From contig NZ_CP072349.1 in the NCBI RefSeq assembly GCF_018127965.1, positions 748,001 through 812,000 on the forward strand: 64,000 nucleotides of DNA. Reading direction: 5' to 3'. The notes below the pieces were generated by a model. It saw only the letters and a list, made by a program, of their open reading frames with translations, was not told the DNA's origin and made no database searches. The DNA comes from Prevotella melaninogenica. GTDB taxonomy: Bacteria > Bacteroidota > Bacteroidia > Bacteroidales > Bacteroidaceae. Positions within the stretch are counted from its first letter, which is position 1, and each line of letters starts with the position of its first letter. Both the position numbers and the translations under genes were made by a program. Positions 43,927 through 52,359 of the stretch are shown here, piece after piece.

Positions 43927-45095
43927 TGTATAAACTTCGTGATTATCAGCAAAAGGCTTCCGATACTGCGGTAGCCTTTTTTAATGATAAGAAAGCAAAG
44001 TATAACGCTATCATGGTGCTGCCTACTGGTAGCGGCAAGTCGCTTGTGATAGCTGACATCGCTAACAGACTGCAAGGGCATACGCTTGTCTTTCAGCCGT
44101 CAAAAGAGATACTTGAGCAAAACTACAAGAAACTATGTTCCTATGGTGTACTTGATTGCTCTGTTTATTCGGCTTCATTCAATTCGAAGAATATAAGCCG
44201 TATAACTTTTGCGACAATAGGGAGTGTAATAAGACACACAGATGACTTTCAGCACTTCAATAACGTAATCATAGATGAGTGTCACTTTGTCAACGCAAAG
44301 GGCGGTATGTATGAAGAATTTATCCACGCTATGGGGTGCAAGGTGTTAGGGCTGACTGCCACTCCTTACAGATTAAGTTCGAGTAGCTTTGGCGCAATGC
44401 TGAAGTTTCTTACTCGTACTCGTCCATTGATATTCTCAAAGGTTATCTATCAAGTGCAAATATCGACTTTACTCGATATGGGTTTCCTTTCAAAGATTGA
44501 TTACTTCCAAATGAACCCATTAGGGTGGGATGAGAATAATCTGCAAGCAAACTCAACGGGTGCTGACTATACGGATAAATCAGTAGAAGCGGAATACAAT
44601 AGAATTGACTTCTACGGCTATTTAGTCAGTATCGTTAAGCGGTTGCTTTGCCCAAAGCGTGGCGGAGCAAGGAAAGGCATATTAGTCTTTACTCGCTTTC
44701 TGAAAGAGGCTGAACGGCTGACACAAAGCATTGATTGCTGCGAAATGGTATCGGGAACGACACCAAAATCGGAACGTGAACGCATCTTAAATGAGTTTAA
44801 GAGCGGTAAAATAAAGGTTGTTGTGAATGTAGGAGTATTGACAACTGGCTTTGATTATCCAGAGCTTGATACTGTCGTTATGGCACGCCCTACAATGTCG
44901 CTTGCTATGTACTATCAGATAGTAGGTAGAGAGATACGACCATACAAAGACAAGCAAGCGTGGTTTGTAGACCTTTGCGGAAATATCAATCGCTTCGGCA
45001 AGGTTGAGGACTTGAAACTCATCGACACCAACGGCAAAGGCAAGTGGGCGGTGTTCAGTAATGGTAAACAATTGACAAATGTGATATTTCAATAA
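43923..45095 (+). CDS. Phage DEAD/DEAH-box (SF2) helicase
   Basis: A 390-residue SF2 helicase of the UvsW/type III restriction Res type. Motif I is VLPTGSGKS near 36, motif II DECH (IIDECHFVN), motif III LTATPYR, and motifs V-VI are VGVLTTGFDYPELD and YYQIVGREIRPY. The chain ends soon after motif VI without accessory domains. It probably unwinds branched or origin DNA in phage replication and recombination. It is embedded between ninG and the methyltransferase with short overlaps. Confidence 0.88.
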   Translation: MMYKLRDYQQKASDTAVAFFNDKKAKYNAIMVLPTGSGKSLVIADIANRLQGHTLVFQPSKEILEQNYKKLCSYGVLDCSVYSASFNSKNISRITFATIGSVIRHTDDFQHFNNVIIDECHFVNAKGGMYEEFIHAMGCKVLGLTATPYRLSSSSFGAMLKFLTRTRPLIFSKVIYQVQISTLLDMGFLSKIDYFQMNPLGWDENNLQANSTGADYTDKSVEAEYNRIDFYGYLVSIVKRLLCPKRGGARKGILVFTRFLKEAERLTQSIDCCEMVSGTTPKSERERILNEFKSGKIKVVVNVGVLTTGFDYPELDTVVMARPTMSLAMYYQIVGREIRPYKDKQAWFVDLCGNINRFGKVEDLKLIDTNGKGKWAVFSNGKQLTNVIFQ

Positions 45096-45850
45096 TGAAA
45101 GATATAGAGATTTACAATGATAGCTTCCAAAATTACAAAGGCTATCAGATACCAAAGGCGCAGCTAATACTTACAGATGTGCCTTACAATCTTGGCAATA
45201 ACGCCTATGCGAGTAACCCTACTTGGTACGAAGGAGGGGATAATAAGAATGGAGAAAGTGAAAAAGCTGGCAAGAAATTCTTTTCTTCGGAGAATGAATT
45301 TAGACCTGCCGAATTTATGCACTTCTGTTCAAAAATGCTGATAAAAGAGCCAAAAGAAGCAGGGAAAGCACCTTGTATGATATTGTTTTGCGAATATGAA
45401 CAACAATTCCAATTTATTGAATTAGGCAAGAAATATGGACTTATGCACTATATTCCTTTGGTCTTTCGCAAGAACTATTCACCGCAGGTATTAAAGGCGA
45501 ATATGAAGATTGTAGGTAATTGCGAATATGGACTACTTCTTTATCGTGATAAGCTCCCGAAATTCAACAATGACGGACAGATGATTTTCAACTGCATGGA
45601 ATATCCACGAGATACAAGTACGCCAAGAGTACACCCTACACAGAAGAGTGTACCACTACTCGAAAGGTTAATCGAAATATTCACCGATAAAGGAGATGTC
45701 GTTATTGACCCTTGTTCTGGTAGTGGAACGACCTTGTTAGCCGCTGCTAATCTCGGAAGAAAGGCATACGGATTTGAAGTGAATAGGCAATTCTGTAAAG
45801 ATGCGGAAACCAAAGTTTTAAGACGAATACATAAAAAAATATTTATCTAA
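45095..45850 (+). CDS. Phage DNA methyltransferase (beta-class, N4/N6 amino type)
   Basis: A 251-residue enzyme. The catalytic motif comes first (LILTDVPYNLG near 25-35, a DPPY variant with Val), HPTQKSVPLLERLIE near 185, and the AdoMet-binding DPCSGSGTTLLAA near 206-218 last, so it is of beta order. No restriction enzyme is next to it, so it is an orphan. It could protect phage DNA from host restriction or modulate replication. The single-base overlap with the helicase stop suggests coupling. The recognition site cannot be predicted. Confidence 0.88.
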   Translation: MKDIEIYNDSFQNYKGYQIPKAQLILTDVPYNLGNNAYASNPTWYEGGDNKNGESEKAGKKFFSSENEFRPAEFMHFCSKMLIKEPKEAGKAPCMILFCEYEQQFQFIELGKKYGLMHYIPLVFRKNYSPQVLKANMKIVGNCEYGLLLYRDKLPKFNNDGQMIFNCMEYPRDTSTPRVHPTQKSVPLLERLIEIFTDKGDVVIDPCSGSGTTLLAAANLGRKAYGFEVNRQFCKDAETKVLRRIHKKIFI

Positions 45851-46429
45851 ATGATAAAACTTGATGACAAGTTTACCATTCGATACTCCCCCCACGAGCA
45901 GCTTGTAATGTTACGGCTAATCGTGGGGGCTGATGATGACGGCATTTCACGCACGAGTTATCGGAGCCTTGCAAATGATTGCGGATTGTCCCTACAGACT
46001 TGTAGAAACGTTTTATCCTCGCTTGCCAACAAAGGAGATATAGACACGATAGCCAATCCGAAAGGGACATTCTTTGTTGTGAATAGGTGTGATGATTATC
46101 GCTTTGGCAAGAAGAAAACCAACGAGCAATCAAAGCAGGTTTTAACGTCCCTACAATCTAAATGTAATGACCGAGAGAAAGCATTTGAAAAGAGCCTTAT
46201 TCCTTTTGTTTCTTCACGAGGTGGCACTTACGAACCTACGATGATACGTGCTTTCTTCAACTATTGGACTGAAAAGAACAAATCGGGGACCAAGATGCGA
46301 TTTGAACTTGAAAAGACGTGGGAAACCGCAAAGAGGTTGCAGACGTGGGCAAGCAGGGAGAGAGTGCCAAAGAGTACCACTGCCCTCAAATCATCTGAAA
46401 TGAATTACGATAAAGATAGTGATTGGTAA
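45851..46429 (+). CDS. Winged-helix phage replication protein
   Basis: A 192-residue protein. The N-terminal part is a winged helix (LVMLRLIVGADDDGISRTSYRSLANDCGLSLQTCRNVLSSLANKG, about 17-60), like replication initiators of the lambda O/DnaD-linked kind. The middle has a segment around SRGGTYEPTMIRAFFNYWTEKN, typical of phage replisome organisers. It directly precedes the DnaC-like loader gene, as O precedes P in lambdoid phages, which supports an initiator role. The origin was not located. Confidence 0.75.
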   Translation: MIKLDDKFTIRYSPHEQLVMLRLIVGADDDGISRTSYRSLANDCGLSLQTCRNVLSSLANKGDIDTIANPKGTFFVVNRCDDYRFGKKKTNEQSKQVLTSLQSKCNDREKAFEKSLIPFVSSRGGTYEPTMIRAFFNYWTEKNKSGTKMRFELEKTWETAKRLQTWASRERVPKSTTALKSSEMNYDKDSDW

Positions 46430-47014
46430 ATGGAACAAATAGACTTCAAATCCGCCATTGAGCGGTTACGAGATACAACGTATAAGCCGTTACCTGACAA
46501 GGTGCAAATCAGTGTACCAAATGCAGGAACACACCTCAAAGGGGGCTTAAAGTATTTCTGTGGTGATAACGCAAAGTGGAATACTGATTATGAGAAGATA
46601 GTCCAGTGGCTCACAGATAACAAAGGCAAAGGCTTAATGCTCGTTGGCGGCTGTGGCGTGGGTAAGACATTAATCGGTATGAGGATTATTCCTTTATTGC
46701 TTTATCACTATTACAGGAAGGTGGTAACAATATGTACCGCAAATGAACTCAACAAGTCACCCGATGATTTTATCCGATATCATATCATCTACATTGACGA
46801 TGTGGGCACGGAAGATATTTCTAATATCTACGGCAATAAGCGAGTTCCATTTGCAGAGTTGGTTGATTTGGCAGAACGTGATGGGAAATTGTTGATGTTC
46901 TCTACCAACTTAGACGAGGATCATTTGAAAGCTAAATATGGCGATAGAGTGGTTGATAGGCTTCACGCTATCACAAGAAGAGTAACGATAACTGGTGATT
47001 CAAACCGAAAGTAA
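46430..47014 (+). CDS. DnaC-like helicase loader ATPase
   Basis: A 194-residue AAA+ ATPase. Walker A is VGGCGVGKTLIG near 77, Walker B IIYIDDVGTE near 121, and the sensor-like LLMFSTNLDEDHLKAKYGDRVVDRLHAI with the arginine finger near 165-180 matches IstB/DnaC loaders. It would bring the host replicative helicase to the phage origin. Its start follows immediately after the stop of the winged-helix gene. Confidence 0.87.
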   Translation: MEQIDFKSAIERLRDTTYKPLPDKVQISVPNAGTHLKGGLKYFCGDNAKWNTDYEKIVQWLTDNKGKGLMLVGGCGVGKTLIGMRIIPLLLYHYYRKVVTICTANELNKSPDDFIRYHIIYIDDVGTEDISNIYGNKRVPFAELVDLAERDGKLLMFSTNLDEDHLKAKYGDRVVDRLHAITRRVTITGDSNRK

Positions 47015-47016
47015 CG

Positions 47017-47193
47017 ATGTCGAATAATATCAATGCAGACTACGCCTATTGCAGGGGTGTGGGCTGTGAATTAAGCAACTACTGCAATCGGTATCTTCCT
47101 GACCCTCCCGATGCTTATATGTGGTGGGTGCAAGAGAAATACCAAGAAGATACTGGGAGGTGTCCTCATTTCGAGGAGAATTATAAAGATTAA
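47017..47193 (+). CDS. 58-residue cysteine-rich phage protein
   Basis: MSNNINADYAYCRGVGCELS starts a small protein with four cysteines in C-x4-C-x5-C spacing and a terminal CPHFEENYKD. Zinc binding is plausible. It begins 2 bp after the loader stop. No family is recognised. Confidence 0.65.
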   Translation: MSNNINADYAYCRGVGCELSNYCNRYLPDPPDAYMWWVQEKYQEDTGRCPHFEENYKD

Positions 47194-47209
47194 CTAAAAT
47201 AAAATCAAT

Positions 47210-48079
47210 ATGGAAAAGAAAATTATTGCCTATAAAGGCTTTGACAAGGACTTGAAGTGCAGAGGATTTCAGTACGAGGTTGGTAAAGAGTATGAAATGA
47301 GCGGAAGAATTGCGTGCTGTGAGAGAGGATTTCACGCTTGCGAATCTCCATTAGAGGTGTTTGATCACTACGATATGCTTAACTCTCGTTTTGCAGAGGT
47401 AGAGCAGTCTGGAGAAATAGACAAAGAAGAAAATACAACGAAAGTTTGTTCTTCAAGGATTAAGGTAAAGGCTGAGCTGAAATTAGCAGACATTATTAAC
47501 CTTGGAGTTGAATGGATAAAAGATGTCACTTCGCCAGCTAAGCTAAAAAGAGAGACGGACTTAAATGATAACGGTAACAACTATGCTCAGATTGGTAGTT
47601 CTGGTGACTATGCTCAGATTGGTAGTTCTGGTGATTCTGCTCAGATTGGTAGCTCTGGTGATTCTGCTCAGATTGGTAGTTCTGGTGATTCTGCTCAGAT
47701 TGGTAGTTCTGGTGACTATGCTAAGATTGGTAGTTCTGGTGATTCTGCTCAGATTGGTAGCTCTGGTGACTATGCTAAGATTGGTAGCTCTGGTAACTAT
47801 GCTCAGATTGGTAGTACTGGTGACTATGCTAAGATTGGTAGTTCTGGTGACTATGCTAAGATTGGTAGTACAGGTAATCACACTGTTGTTATGGCTGCTG
47901 GTAACAATTCTATTGCCAAAGCTAAGATAGGAAGTTGGATAACACTTGCCGAATGGGATTGCATTAATGGGGTCTGGATTCCTATCTGTGTAAAAACAGA
48001 GCAAGTAGATGGTGAACGTATCAAGGCTGATACCTTCTATAAACTGGTTAATGGTGAATTTAAGGAAGTTGAGGAATAG
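47210..48079 (+). CDS. DUF7666-like protein with nine-residue beta repeats
   Basis: A 289-residue protein in three parts. Residues 1-110 are a compact domain (YKGFDKDLKCRGFQYEVGKEYE, CCERGFHACESPLEVFDHY), as in DUF7666. Residues about 122-220 are 11 near-perfect nonapeptide repeats of the form SGDYAQIGS with Tyr/Ser and Gln/Lys alternating, then two degenerate ones. The C-terminal part (ITLAEWDCINGVWIPICVKTEQVDG) is again globular. The repeats should fold as a regular beta-solenoid. They are encoded by a 27-bp minisatellite that can change copy number. The role is unknown. Confidence 0.8.
   Translation: MEKKIIAYKGFDKDLKCRGFQYEVGKEYEMSGRIACCERGFHACESPLEVFDHYDMLNSRFAEVEQSGEIDKEENTTKVCSSRIKVKAELKLADIINLGVEWIKDVTSPAKLKRETDLNDNGNNYAQIGSSGDYAQIGSSGDSAQIGSSGDSAQIGSSGDSAQIGSSGDYAKIGSSGDSAQIGSSGDYAKIGSSGNYAQIGSTGDYAKIGSSGDYAKIGSTGNHTVVMAAGNNSIAKAKIGSWITLAEWDCINGVWIPICVKTEQVDGERIKADTFYKLVNGEFKEVEE
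47573..47869 (+). repeat. 27-bp coding minisatellite
   Basis: Eleven units of 27 bp, each ending in the type GCTCAGATTGGTAGT, encode the nonapeptide repeat. Units differ mainly at TAT/TCT and CAG/AAG. The reverse strand is also open through the repeat, which is a side effect of its composition. Confidence 0.9.
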
Positions 48080-48080
48080 A

Positions 48081-48440
48081 ATGAAACAGAAAGATTTAGC
48101 AGAAGAGTATCTCACGAAGGCAAAAGGAAACGCTATACGCTTCAAAGATGGCAAATTTCCTAATATGCCTTTGTATCAAGAAAGCGACATCAAGGCAGCT
48201 TTCAACGTAGGGCGTGAGAGCGTAGTGGAGAGTTTGCCTGAATTAGAGTGGAAAGGGTATGCGCCTTTCATACATGCAGCTACTCCTATTGGTAGATATA
48301 ACATTGACAATTTCGGAATATGGTTATTACGATTTAACGGAAAGGAAATTCCACTCTCTACTGGTAGCTCTTTAGAAGCAGCCAAGCTGACAGCAAACGA
48401 GGATTATAAGAAACGAATTAAACAAGCATTGGAATTATGA
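48081..48440 (+). CDS. Hypothetical phage protein
   Basis: A 119-residue protein from ATG 48081 (MKQKDLAEEYLTKAKGNAIRFKDGKFPN). An upstream in-frame start at 48009 would lie inside the preceding gene. YQESDIKAAFNVGRESVVESLPELEWK suggests a small helical recognition region. It is well conserved in style with Bacteroidetes phage proteins, but I cannot name it. Confidence 0.7.
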   Translation: MKQKDLAEEYLTKAKGNAIRFKDGKFPNMPLYQESDIKAAFNVGRESVVESLPELEWKGYAPFIHAATPIGRYNIDNFGIWLLRFNGKEIPLSTGSSLEAAKLTANEDYKKRIKQALEL

Positions 48441-48634
48441 GTAAATTTATTCCACGCAAGATTAAAAAGGCTTGCAAAGCATACAGAAATGATGCTCCGC
48501 TTATTATTAAAACAAAGTGGTTGCGATATGTACGTAATCAAATTGTCGCAGGAAGAATTGACGTTACTGACGACTTTGCAACAAAGTATGGGTGTTTGAT
48601 AGCTGAATATATTGATTATGGAAAAATTTTGTAA
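48437..48634 (+). CDS. Small basic phage protein
   Basis: A 65-residue basic protein (MSKFIPRKIKKACKAYRND). It overlaps the previous stop by 4 bp and the next start by 17 bp. A nucleic-acid-binding role is possible from charge alone. Confidence 0.6.
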   Translation: MSKFIPRKIKKACKAYRNDAPLIIKTKWLRYVRNQIVAGRIDVTDDFATKYGCLIAEYIDYGKIL

Positions 48635-48812
48635 GCTGTTTACCTATCTAAGAACTATTGTTTATTCATCAGTTACGATATATCTTTTAATTGCGTATTT
48701 CAATTGGGCTATGTATTGGATAGAAAAACAAAGCAATGTTATAAGTAGAATTGGTTTTGTAGTTATCCTATCGCTTGTTTGGTGGGTATATGACGAAAAG
48801 GAGGAGGAATAA
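48618..48812 (+). CDS. Small phage membrane protein
   Basis: 64 residues from ATG 48618. It has two hydrophobic segments (YSSVTIYLLIAYFNWAMYWI and IGFVVILSLVWWVY) and an acidic end DEKEEE. It lies in the early region, away from the lysis genes, so it is more likely a host-takeover or exclusion protein than a holin. Confidence 0.6.
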   Translation: MEKFCKLFTYLRTIVYSSVTIYLLIAYFNWAMYWIEKQSNVISRIGFVVILSLVWWVYDEKEEE

Positions 48813-48848
48813 AATATGATAAAACATTAATAATAATAGTTGCATAGT

Positions 48849-49091
48849 ATGGTATCAATATCAGATATAGAGAATGGTTCGTATTATTGGGAAACGGAAG
48901 TTTCTCACGCTACTAATATAGTAAGCGCAAACGATTTTATTAAGAATGAGTTGCCGCTAAATGTAGATGTTTATTTCCAAGATGAAAATTATTTGGAATT
49001 TATATTTGAAGATGGTAAGTATTATTCTGCAACTATATTCGGTAATGGTGACTTTACTCATCATCAAGCTAATTTTGAATTTATAAAATAA
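48849..49091 (+). CDS. Hypothetical phage protein
   Basis: 80 residues from ATG 48849 (MVSISDIENGSYYWETEVSH). It is acidic and mainly beta in character. A TTG at 48840 is also in frame but less likely. No family is recognised. Confidence 0.6.
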   Translation: MVSISDIENGSYYWETEVSHATNIVSANDFIKNELPLNVDVYFQDENYLEFIFEDGKYYSATIFGNGDFTHHQANFEFIK

Positions 49092-49097
49092 TTGGTT

Positions 49098-49289
49098 ATG
49101 AACGGAATAACGATAAACGATAAGCAATACATCTTTCTTGAAACAAGCGAGGAATTTGATTGCGACAAGTGCGATTTGAACAAAGATGGATACTATTTAT
49201 CATGCAATGCTTTGTGTAAGAACTTTCATGAGTTAACACATGGATATGACGGATATGGAGTATTTAAGGAACTAAAAGAAGAAAAATAA
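49098..49289 (+). CDS. Small cysteine-containing phage protein
   Basis: 63 residues (MNGITINDKQYIFLETSEEF). CDKCDLNKDGYYLSCNALC gives four cysteines, arranged for a small zinc-binding fold. The start ATG 49098 is chosen over the upstream TTG. Confidence 0.6.
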   Translation: MNGITINDKQYIFLETSEEFDCDKCDLNKDGYYLSCNALCKNFHELTHGYDGYGVFKELKEEK

Positions 49290-49290
49290 T

Positions 49291-49746
49291 ATGACAGAAA
49301 GAATTTATCAGCTAAGAGAGTCTGAATATAATGAGCTATTTGAAAAGGCTAAGCTCAACGATAAGGAGATAAAGGAACTTGCAGAGAAGTATTACCAAGA
49401 ACGTGGAGTCTTTCGAATTGATATTAGAGTCGGACTACAAGATAAATACAGCGGTGACACTGTTTACTACACTGATGTTTTCTCATGCGAGAACGGCTTG
49501 TATAAGAACGACAATTTTAAACCCATCATCACTGAGAAAGGCCGCAGGAAAATAGAAAGGATATTGTCTGATGCCTGCACGGAAACCTTTAAGAATCATT
49601 TTGGTGATGCTATTAAATTCAGAAATTACTATGCTGAAGCATTGGATAATTTTTCTATAGCAAGAAGGATTGCATACGCAATAGCATTCAGCGGATGGGG
49701 AGTTGCGACCGCAGTTATTTTGTATCATTTTTTATTCAGTAAGTAA
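49291..49746 (+). CDS. Phage protein with a C-terminal membrane anchor
   Basis: 151 residues. The soluble part (1-120) is charged and helical at the start (ESEYNELFEKAKLNDKEIKELAEKYY). The last 25 residues form one membrane span (IAYAIAFSGWGVATAVILYHF). The role is unknown. Confidence 0.65.
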   Translation: MTERIYQLRESEYNELFEKAKLNDKEIKELAEKYYQERGVFRIDIRVGLQDKYSGDTVYYTDVFSCENGLYKNDNFKPIITEKGRRKIERILSDACTETFKNHFGDAIKFRNYYAEALDNFSIARRIAYAIAFSGWGVATAVILYHFLFSK

Positions 49747-49747
49747 C

Positions 49748-50176
49748 ATGGACAGAGAGATATTATTCAGAGGGATAAATTTTCAGAAAGAATGGGTTTA
49801 CGGAGACCTTTTCCATTCATACGCAAATGATGATATAGCTATTGCCTACTATAGAGAAGGCAGTAAGACCCCTACATTTGATGCTATCTTTCCTGAAAGC
49901 TTTGGGCAGTATACAGGACTGACAGATAAAAAAGGGGTTAAAATATTTGAGGGAGATATAATCAAAACCCCACGTGGGTCTATCGGTGAAGTCGTTTTTG
50001 GACGAGCAGAAGAAGAATGTACCCATAGGGAGCATCGTAGAAAGATAACCGATGTTTACACTACTTATGGGTGGATATTCAAGCGTGCAGACGGATTTAC
50101 CATTGCGATAGATGACGAGATATTACAAGGTGAGGTGATAGGCAACGTAACAGACACTCCCGAATTAATGAAGTAA
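49748..50176 (+). CDS. YopX family protein
   Basis: A 142-residue YopX protein from ATG 49748 (MDREILFRGINFQKEWVYGDL). The family blocks VYGDL, GQYTGLTDKKGVKIFEGDII and GEVIGNVTDTPEL are present. YopX proteins are common in phages of Bacteroidetes and Firmicutes. Their role is unknown. Confidence 0.85.
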   Translation: MDREILFRGINFQKEWVYGDLFHSYANDDIAIAYYREGSKTPTFDAIFPESFGQYTGLTDKKGVKIFEGDIIKTPRGSIGEVVFGRAEEECTHREHRRKITDVYTTYGWIFKRADGFTIAIDDEILQGEVIGNVTDTPELMK

Positions 50177-50181
50177 AGCGT

Positions 50182-50331
50182 ATGACTAAGAAAATTCCTA
50201 AAAATTGCACTCTCCCTATTTACCATTGTGCAGACGGGATAGATACGGTAGTTTGCTGGGCGTTCCTCAATGAAAGGTTTGAGGAGTGTCCACATAAAGA
50301 TTGCGAATGTTATAAAAAGAATAAAGTATGA
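50182..50331 (+). CDS. 49-residue cysteine-rich phage protein
   Basis: MTKKIPKNCTLPIYHCADGI begins a small protein with five cysteines, ending CPHKDCECYKKNKV. It overlaps the next start by 4 bp. Zinc binding is plausible. Confidence 0.55.
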   Translation: MTKKIPKNCTLPIYHCADGIDTVVCWAFLNERFEECPHKDCECYKKNKV

Positions 50332-51223
50332 CTAAGAAGATAATGTTTTCAGATAAGTTCTGCCTTACGCAGGCAGTGCTTGACGGGACAAAGGCGATGA
50401 CAAGACGGAAAAATGAGAAAGGTAGACCTCACAGGAAGTAGATTCGGAAGGCTTGTCGTGTTGTATGAAGGAAACAAGAAGGGTAAAAATACAACATGGC
50501 ATTGCAAGTGTGATTGTGGAAAAGAATTAGATGTTATAGCTTATAATTTGAAAGATGGACACACAAAATCATGTGGCTGCCTTGCTTTAGATGTAAGCTC
50601 GAAGATTCACACAAAGCATGGAGATACAAAAACAAGGTTATTTAGGACATGGCGGCACATGTTGAATAGATGCTATAATTGTAATGTAAAGGGATATAAA
50701 AATTATGGCGGACGAGGAATATCTGTATGTAGAGAGTGGATAGATTCGTTTTCCGATTTCAGAGATTGGGCACTTCACAATGGATATAACGAAGATCTCT
50801 CTATAGATAGAATCAATGTTAATGGAAATTATGAGCCAAGTAATTGTAGATGGACAACTGCAAAAGTGCAAGCAAATAATAAAAGAAATAATCGATTATT
50901 AACGTACAAAGGACAAAGTAAAACTCTGTCAGAATGGGCGGATATAGTAAAAATATCATCAGTAACAATCAAAGCAAGAATAGATATGTATCATTGGAGC
51001 GTAGACAAAGCGCTAACTACTCCATTAAGGAGGGTGATACCAGACGAAGAAGTGAAATGTGCTTGTGGTTGTGGAACTGTAATTAAAAGGTTTAGTCAAT
51101 ATGGTAGAGAAAGAAAATATGTTGTCGGTCATAATAATTATGCAAGAAGACAGAATAAGCGGCAAGGGTACGTGGGAGAGTAACCCTCTTGTGGTAGCGT
51201 ATGGTTTTGAATTAGTAGATTAG
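50328..51223 (+). pseudogene. ASCH-like phage gene interrupted by an HNH endonuclease gene
   Basis: The 5' piece (50328-50441) reads MTKKIMFSDKFCLTQAVLDG then TKAMTRRKNEK; the pattern G-x-K-x-x-TRR is typical of ASCH-fold proteins. The 3' piece (from about 51140 to 51223) reads MQEDRISGKGTWESNPLVVA then YGFELVD and a stop, in a frame different from the HNH gene. The middle of the protein is replaced by the HNH gene, so it cannot make a normal product. The assignment to ASCH is inference from the N-terminal motif. Confidence 0.6.
50413..51183 (+). CDS. HNH homing endonuclease inserted in the ASCH-like gene
   Basis: A 256-residue phage HNH endonuclease. An N-terminal zinc ribbon (WHCKCDCGKELDVIAYNLKDG, SCGC), the core DRINVNGNYEPSNCRWTTAKVQANNKRNN near 135-165, a NUMOD-like helix-turn-helix (GQSKTLSEWADIVKISSVTIKARI) and a C-terminal CACGCGTVIKRF zinc segment are visible. 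The gene starts inside the 5' piece and its end overlaps the 3' piece of the interrupted gene. Confidence 0.85.
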   Translation: MRKVDLTGSRFGRLVVLYEGNKKGKNTTWHCKCDCGKELDVIAYNLKDGHTKSCGCLALDVSSKIHTKHGDTKTRLFRTWRHMLNRCYNCNVKGYKNYGGRGISVCREWIDSFSDFRDWALHNGYNEDLSIDRINVNGNYEPSNCRWTTAKVQANNKRNNRLLTYKGQSKTLSEWADIVKISSVTIKARIDMYHWSVDKALTTPLRRVIPDEEVKCACGCGTVIKRFSQYGRERKYVVGHNNYARRQNKRQGYVGE

Positions 51224-51226
51224 CGT

Positions 51227-51598
51227 ATGGAGTTAATAGATGAATCTAAGCCTATCGCACGAAAAGAACATATTTGCGACTTATGTAGCCGCATAATTAG
51301 CAAAGGGCAAAAGTACCGAAGGCAGTTTATCCGAGATGATAGCGGTGAAGTCTGGTCTTTCAAAGGGCATGAAGAATGCTGTGAATTGACATCAATTATT
51401 GATTTCAGCGACTACTACGAAGGCGTTGACTGCGATGCGTTCGAAGAAGCGATAATAAATTATGTTCAAGAGTATCATAATGACGTAAAAGACGCTCTTA
51501 ATATTGCTTATCAGAACCGAAAGTATTACGACTTAGTAAGAATGATATTGGAGGAGCTGAAAGAAAAAGGGATTAAACACATTAAACTGATTGGTTAG
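51227..51598 (+). CDS. Phage protein with a CxxC/HxxxC zinc-type motif
   Basis: 123 residues. ICDLCSRIISKGQKYRRQFIRD and FKGHEECCEL give a four-ligand zinc site in the first 55 residues. The rest is helical and acidic. It may be a small regulatory or adaptor protein. The family is not recognised. Confidence 0.65.
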   Translation: MELIDESKPIARKEHICDLCSRIISKGQKYRRQFIRDDSGEVWSFKGHEECCELTSIIDFSDYYEGVDCDAFEEAIINYVQEYHNDVKDALNIAYQNRKYYDLVRMILEELKEKGIKHIKLIG

Positions 51599-51601
51599 TC
51601 T

Positions 51602-51760
51602 ATGGAAGAATTAATGAAACCTACAGATCTGACAGTGTACCCAACTAGTGTAGTAAAGGCTTTAAATGATAAACTACAAGATTGGAATCGTCATCAAGGT
51701 AAATCACGTGCAGGGTCAACACCCTACGCAAGTAAAAGGAAAAAGAAACGTAAAAAGTAA
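51602..51760 (+). CDS. 52-residue basic phage protein
   Basis: MEELMKPTDLTVYPTSVVKA starts a small protein ending in a strongly basic tail (ASKRKKKRKK). It starts 3 bp after the preceding stop. RNA or DNA contact is plausible. Confidence 0.5.
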   Translation: MEELMKPTDLTVYPTSVVKALNDKLQDWNRHQGKSRAGSTPYASKRKKKRKK

Positions 51761-51778
51761 AATTAAACAAAATAAACT

Positions 51779-52357
51779 ATGAAAGTAGAATTACAATGCG
51801 GTGATACAATCACCATTCCAAAAGGCTGCAAGGCTGTTATTAAATATGGTTGCGTAGTATTTGAGAAAGAAGAAAAGAAAGAACAGGAGTTCAAGGAAGG
51901 GGACGTGGTTGTACCTGTGTTAGATGGACATAGGTTGTATGCTTTTATATATAAAAGCACGGATACGGAAGGTTCCCATTCTTTCTATGTTGGATTGGAT
52001 ACATGCAGTAAACTTATTATCAGTGAATCTCCAGACGTTAGATGGTGTGACAACGATTTATCTCACGCTACAAAAGAAGAAAAGGACGTACTCTTTTATT
52101 CGATGAAAGAAAAAGGTCTACAGTGGAATGCCGAAGAGAAGCGAGTGGAGAAGATTAGATGGAGAGCGAAGGGTAAAGAAATTTATTATTACGTTGGAAA
52201 TAATATGGAAGTGTATACGTTTTCGCCATCGACTTCTGAAGACGAAGAAGATGATTTTAAATCATACAATTACTTCCGAATAAAAGAGCAAGCCAAAGAA
52301 GCTGCAAAGCGTATTCGAGAAGCCCTGCGACAATACCACGAGGAGATAGGAGAGTAA
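51779..52357 (+). CDS. Hypothetical phage protein
   Basis: 192 residues. The N-terminus (MKVELQCGDTITIPKGCKAVIKYGCVVFE) looks like a small beta domain. A central region carries WNAEEKRVEKIRWRAKGKEIYYYVG, and the C-terminal helix AKEAAKRIREALRQYHEEIGE is amphipathic. Similar multi-part proteins with SH3-like N-termini occur in Bacteroidetes phages. No function can be given. Confidence 0.7.
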   Translation: MKVELQCGDTITIPKGCKAVIKYGCVVFEKEEKKEQEFKEGDVVVPVLDGHRLYAFIYKSTDTEGSHSFYVGLDTCSKLIISESPDVRWCDNDLSHATKEEKDVLFYSMKEKGLQWNAEEKRVEKIRWRAKGKEIYYYVGNNMEVYTFSPSTSEDEEDDFKSYNYFRIKEQAKEAAKRIREALRQYHEEIGE

Positions 52358-52359
52358 GC

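Noticed and set aside
45095..45850. A restriction-modification system
   Set aside because: Only the methyltransferase is present. The neighbouring helicase has no nuclease domain and fits phage replication better.
47573..47869. Could the repeats be a CRISPR array?
   Set aside because: Units are contiguous 27-bp tandem copies without unique spacers and are in frame within a protein.
47561..48154. Long reverse-strand frame through the 27-bp repeats
   Set aside because: It is a by-product of the repeat composition; the forward frame has domains, a good start and operon context.
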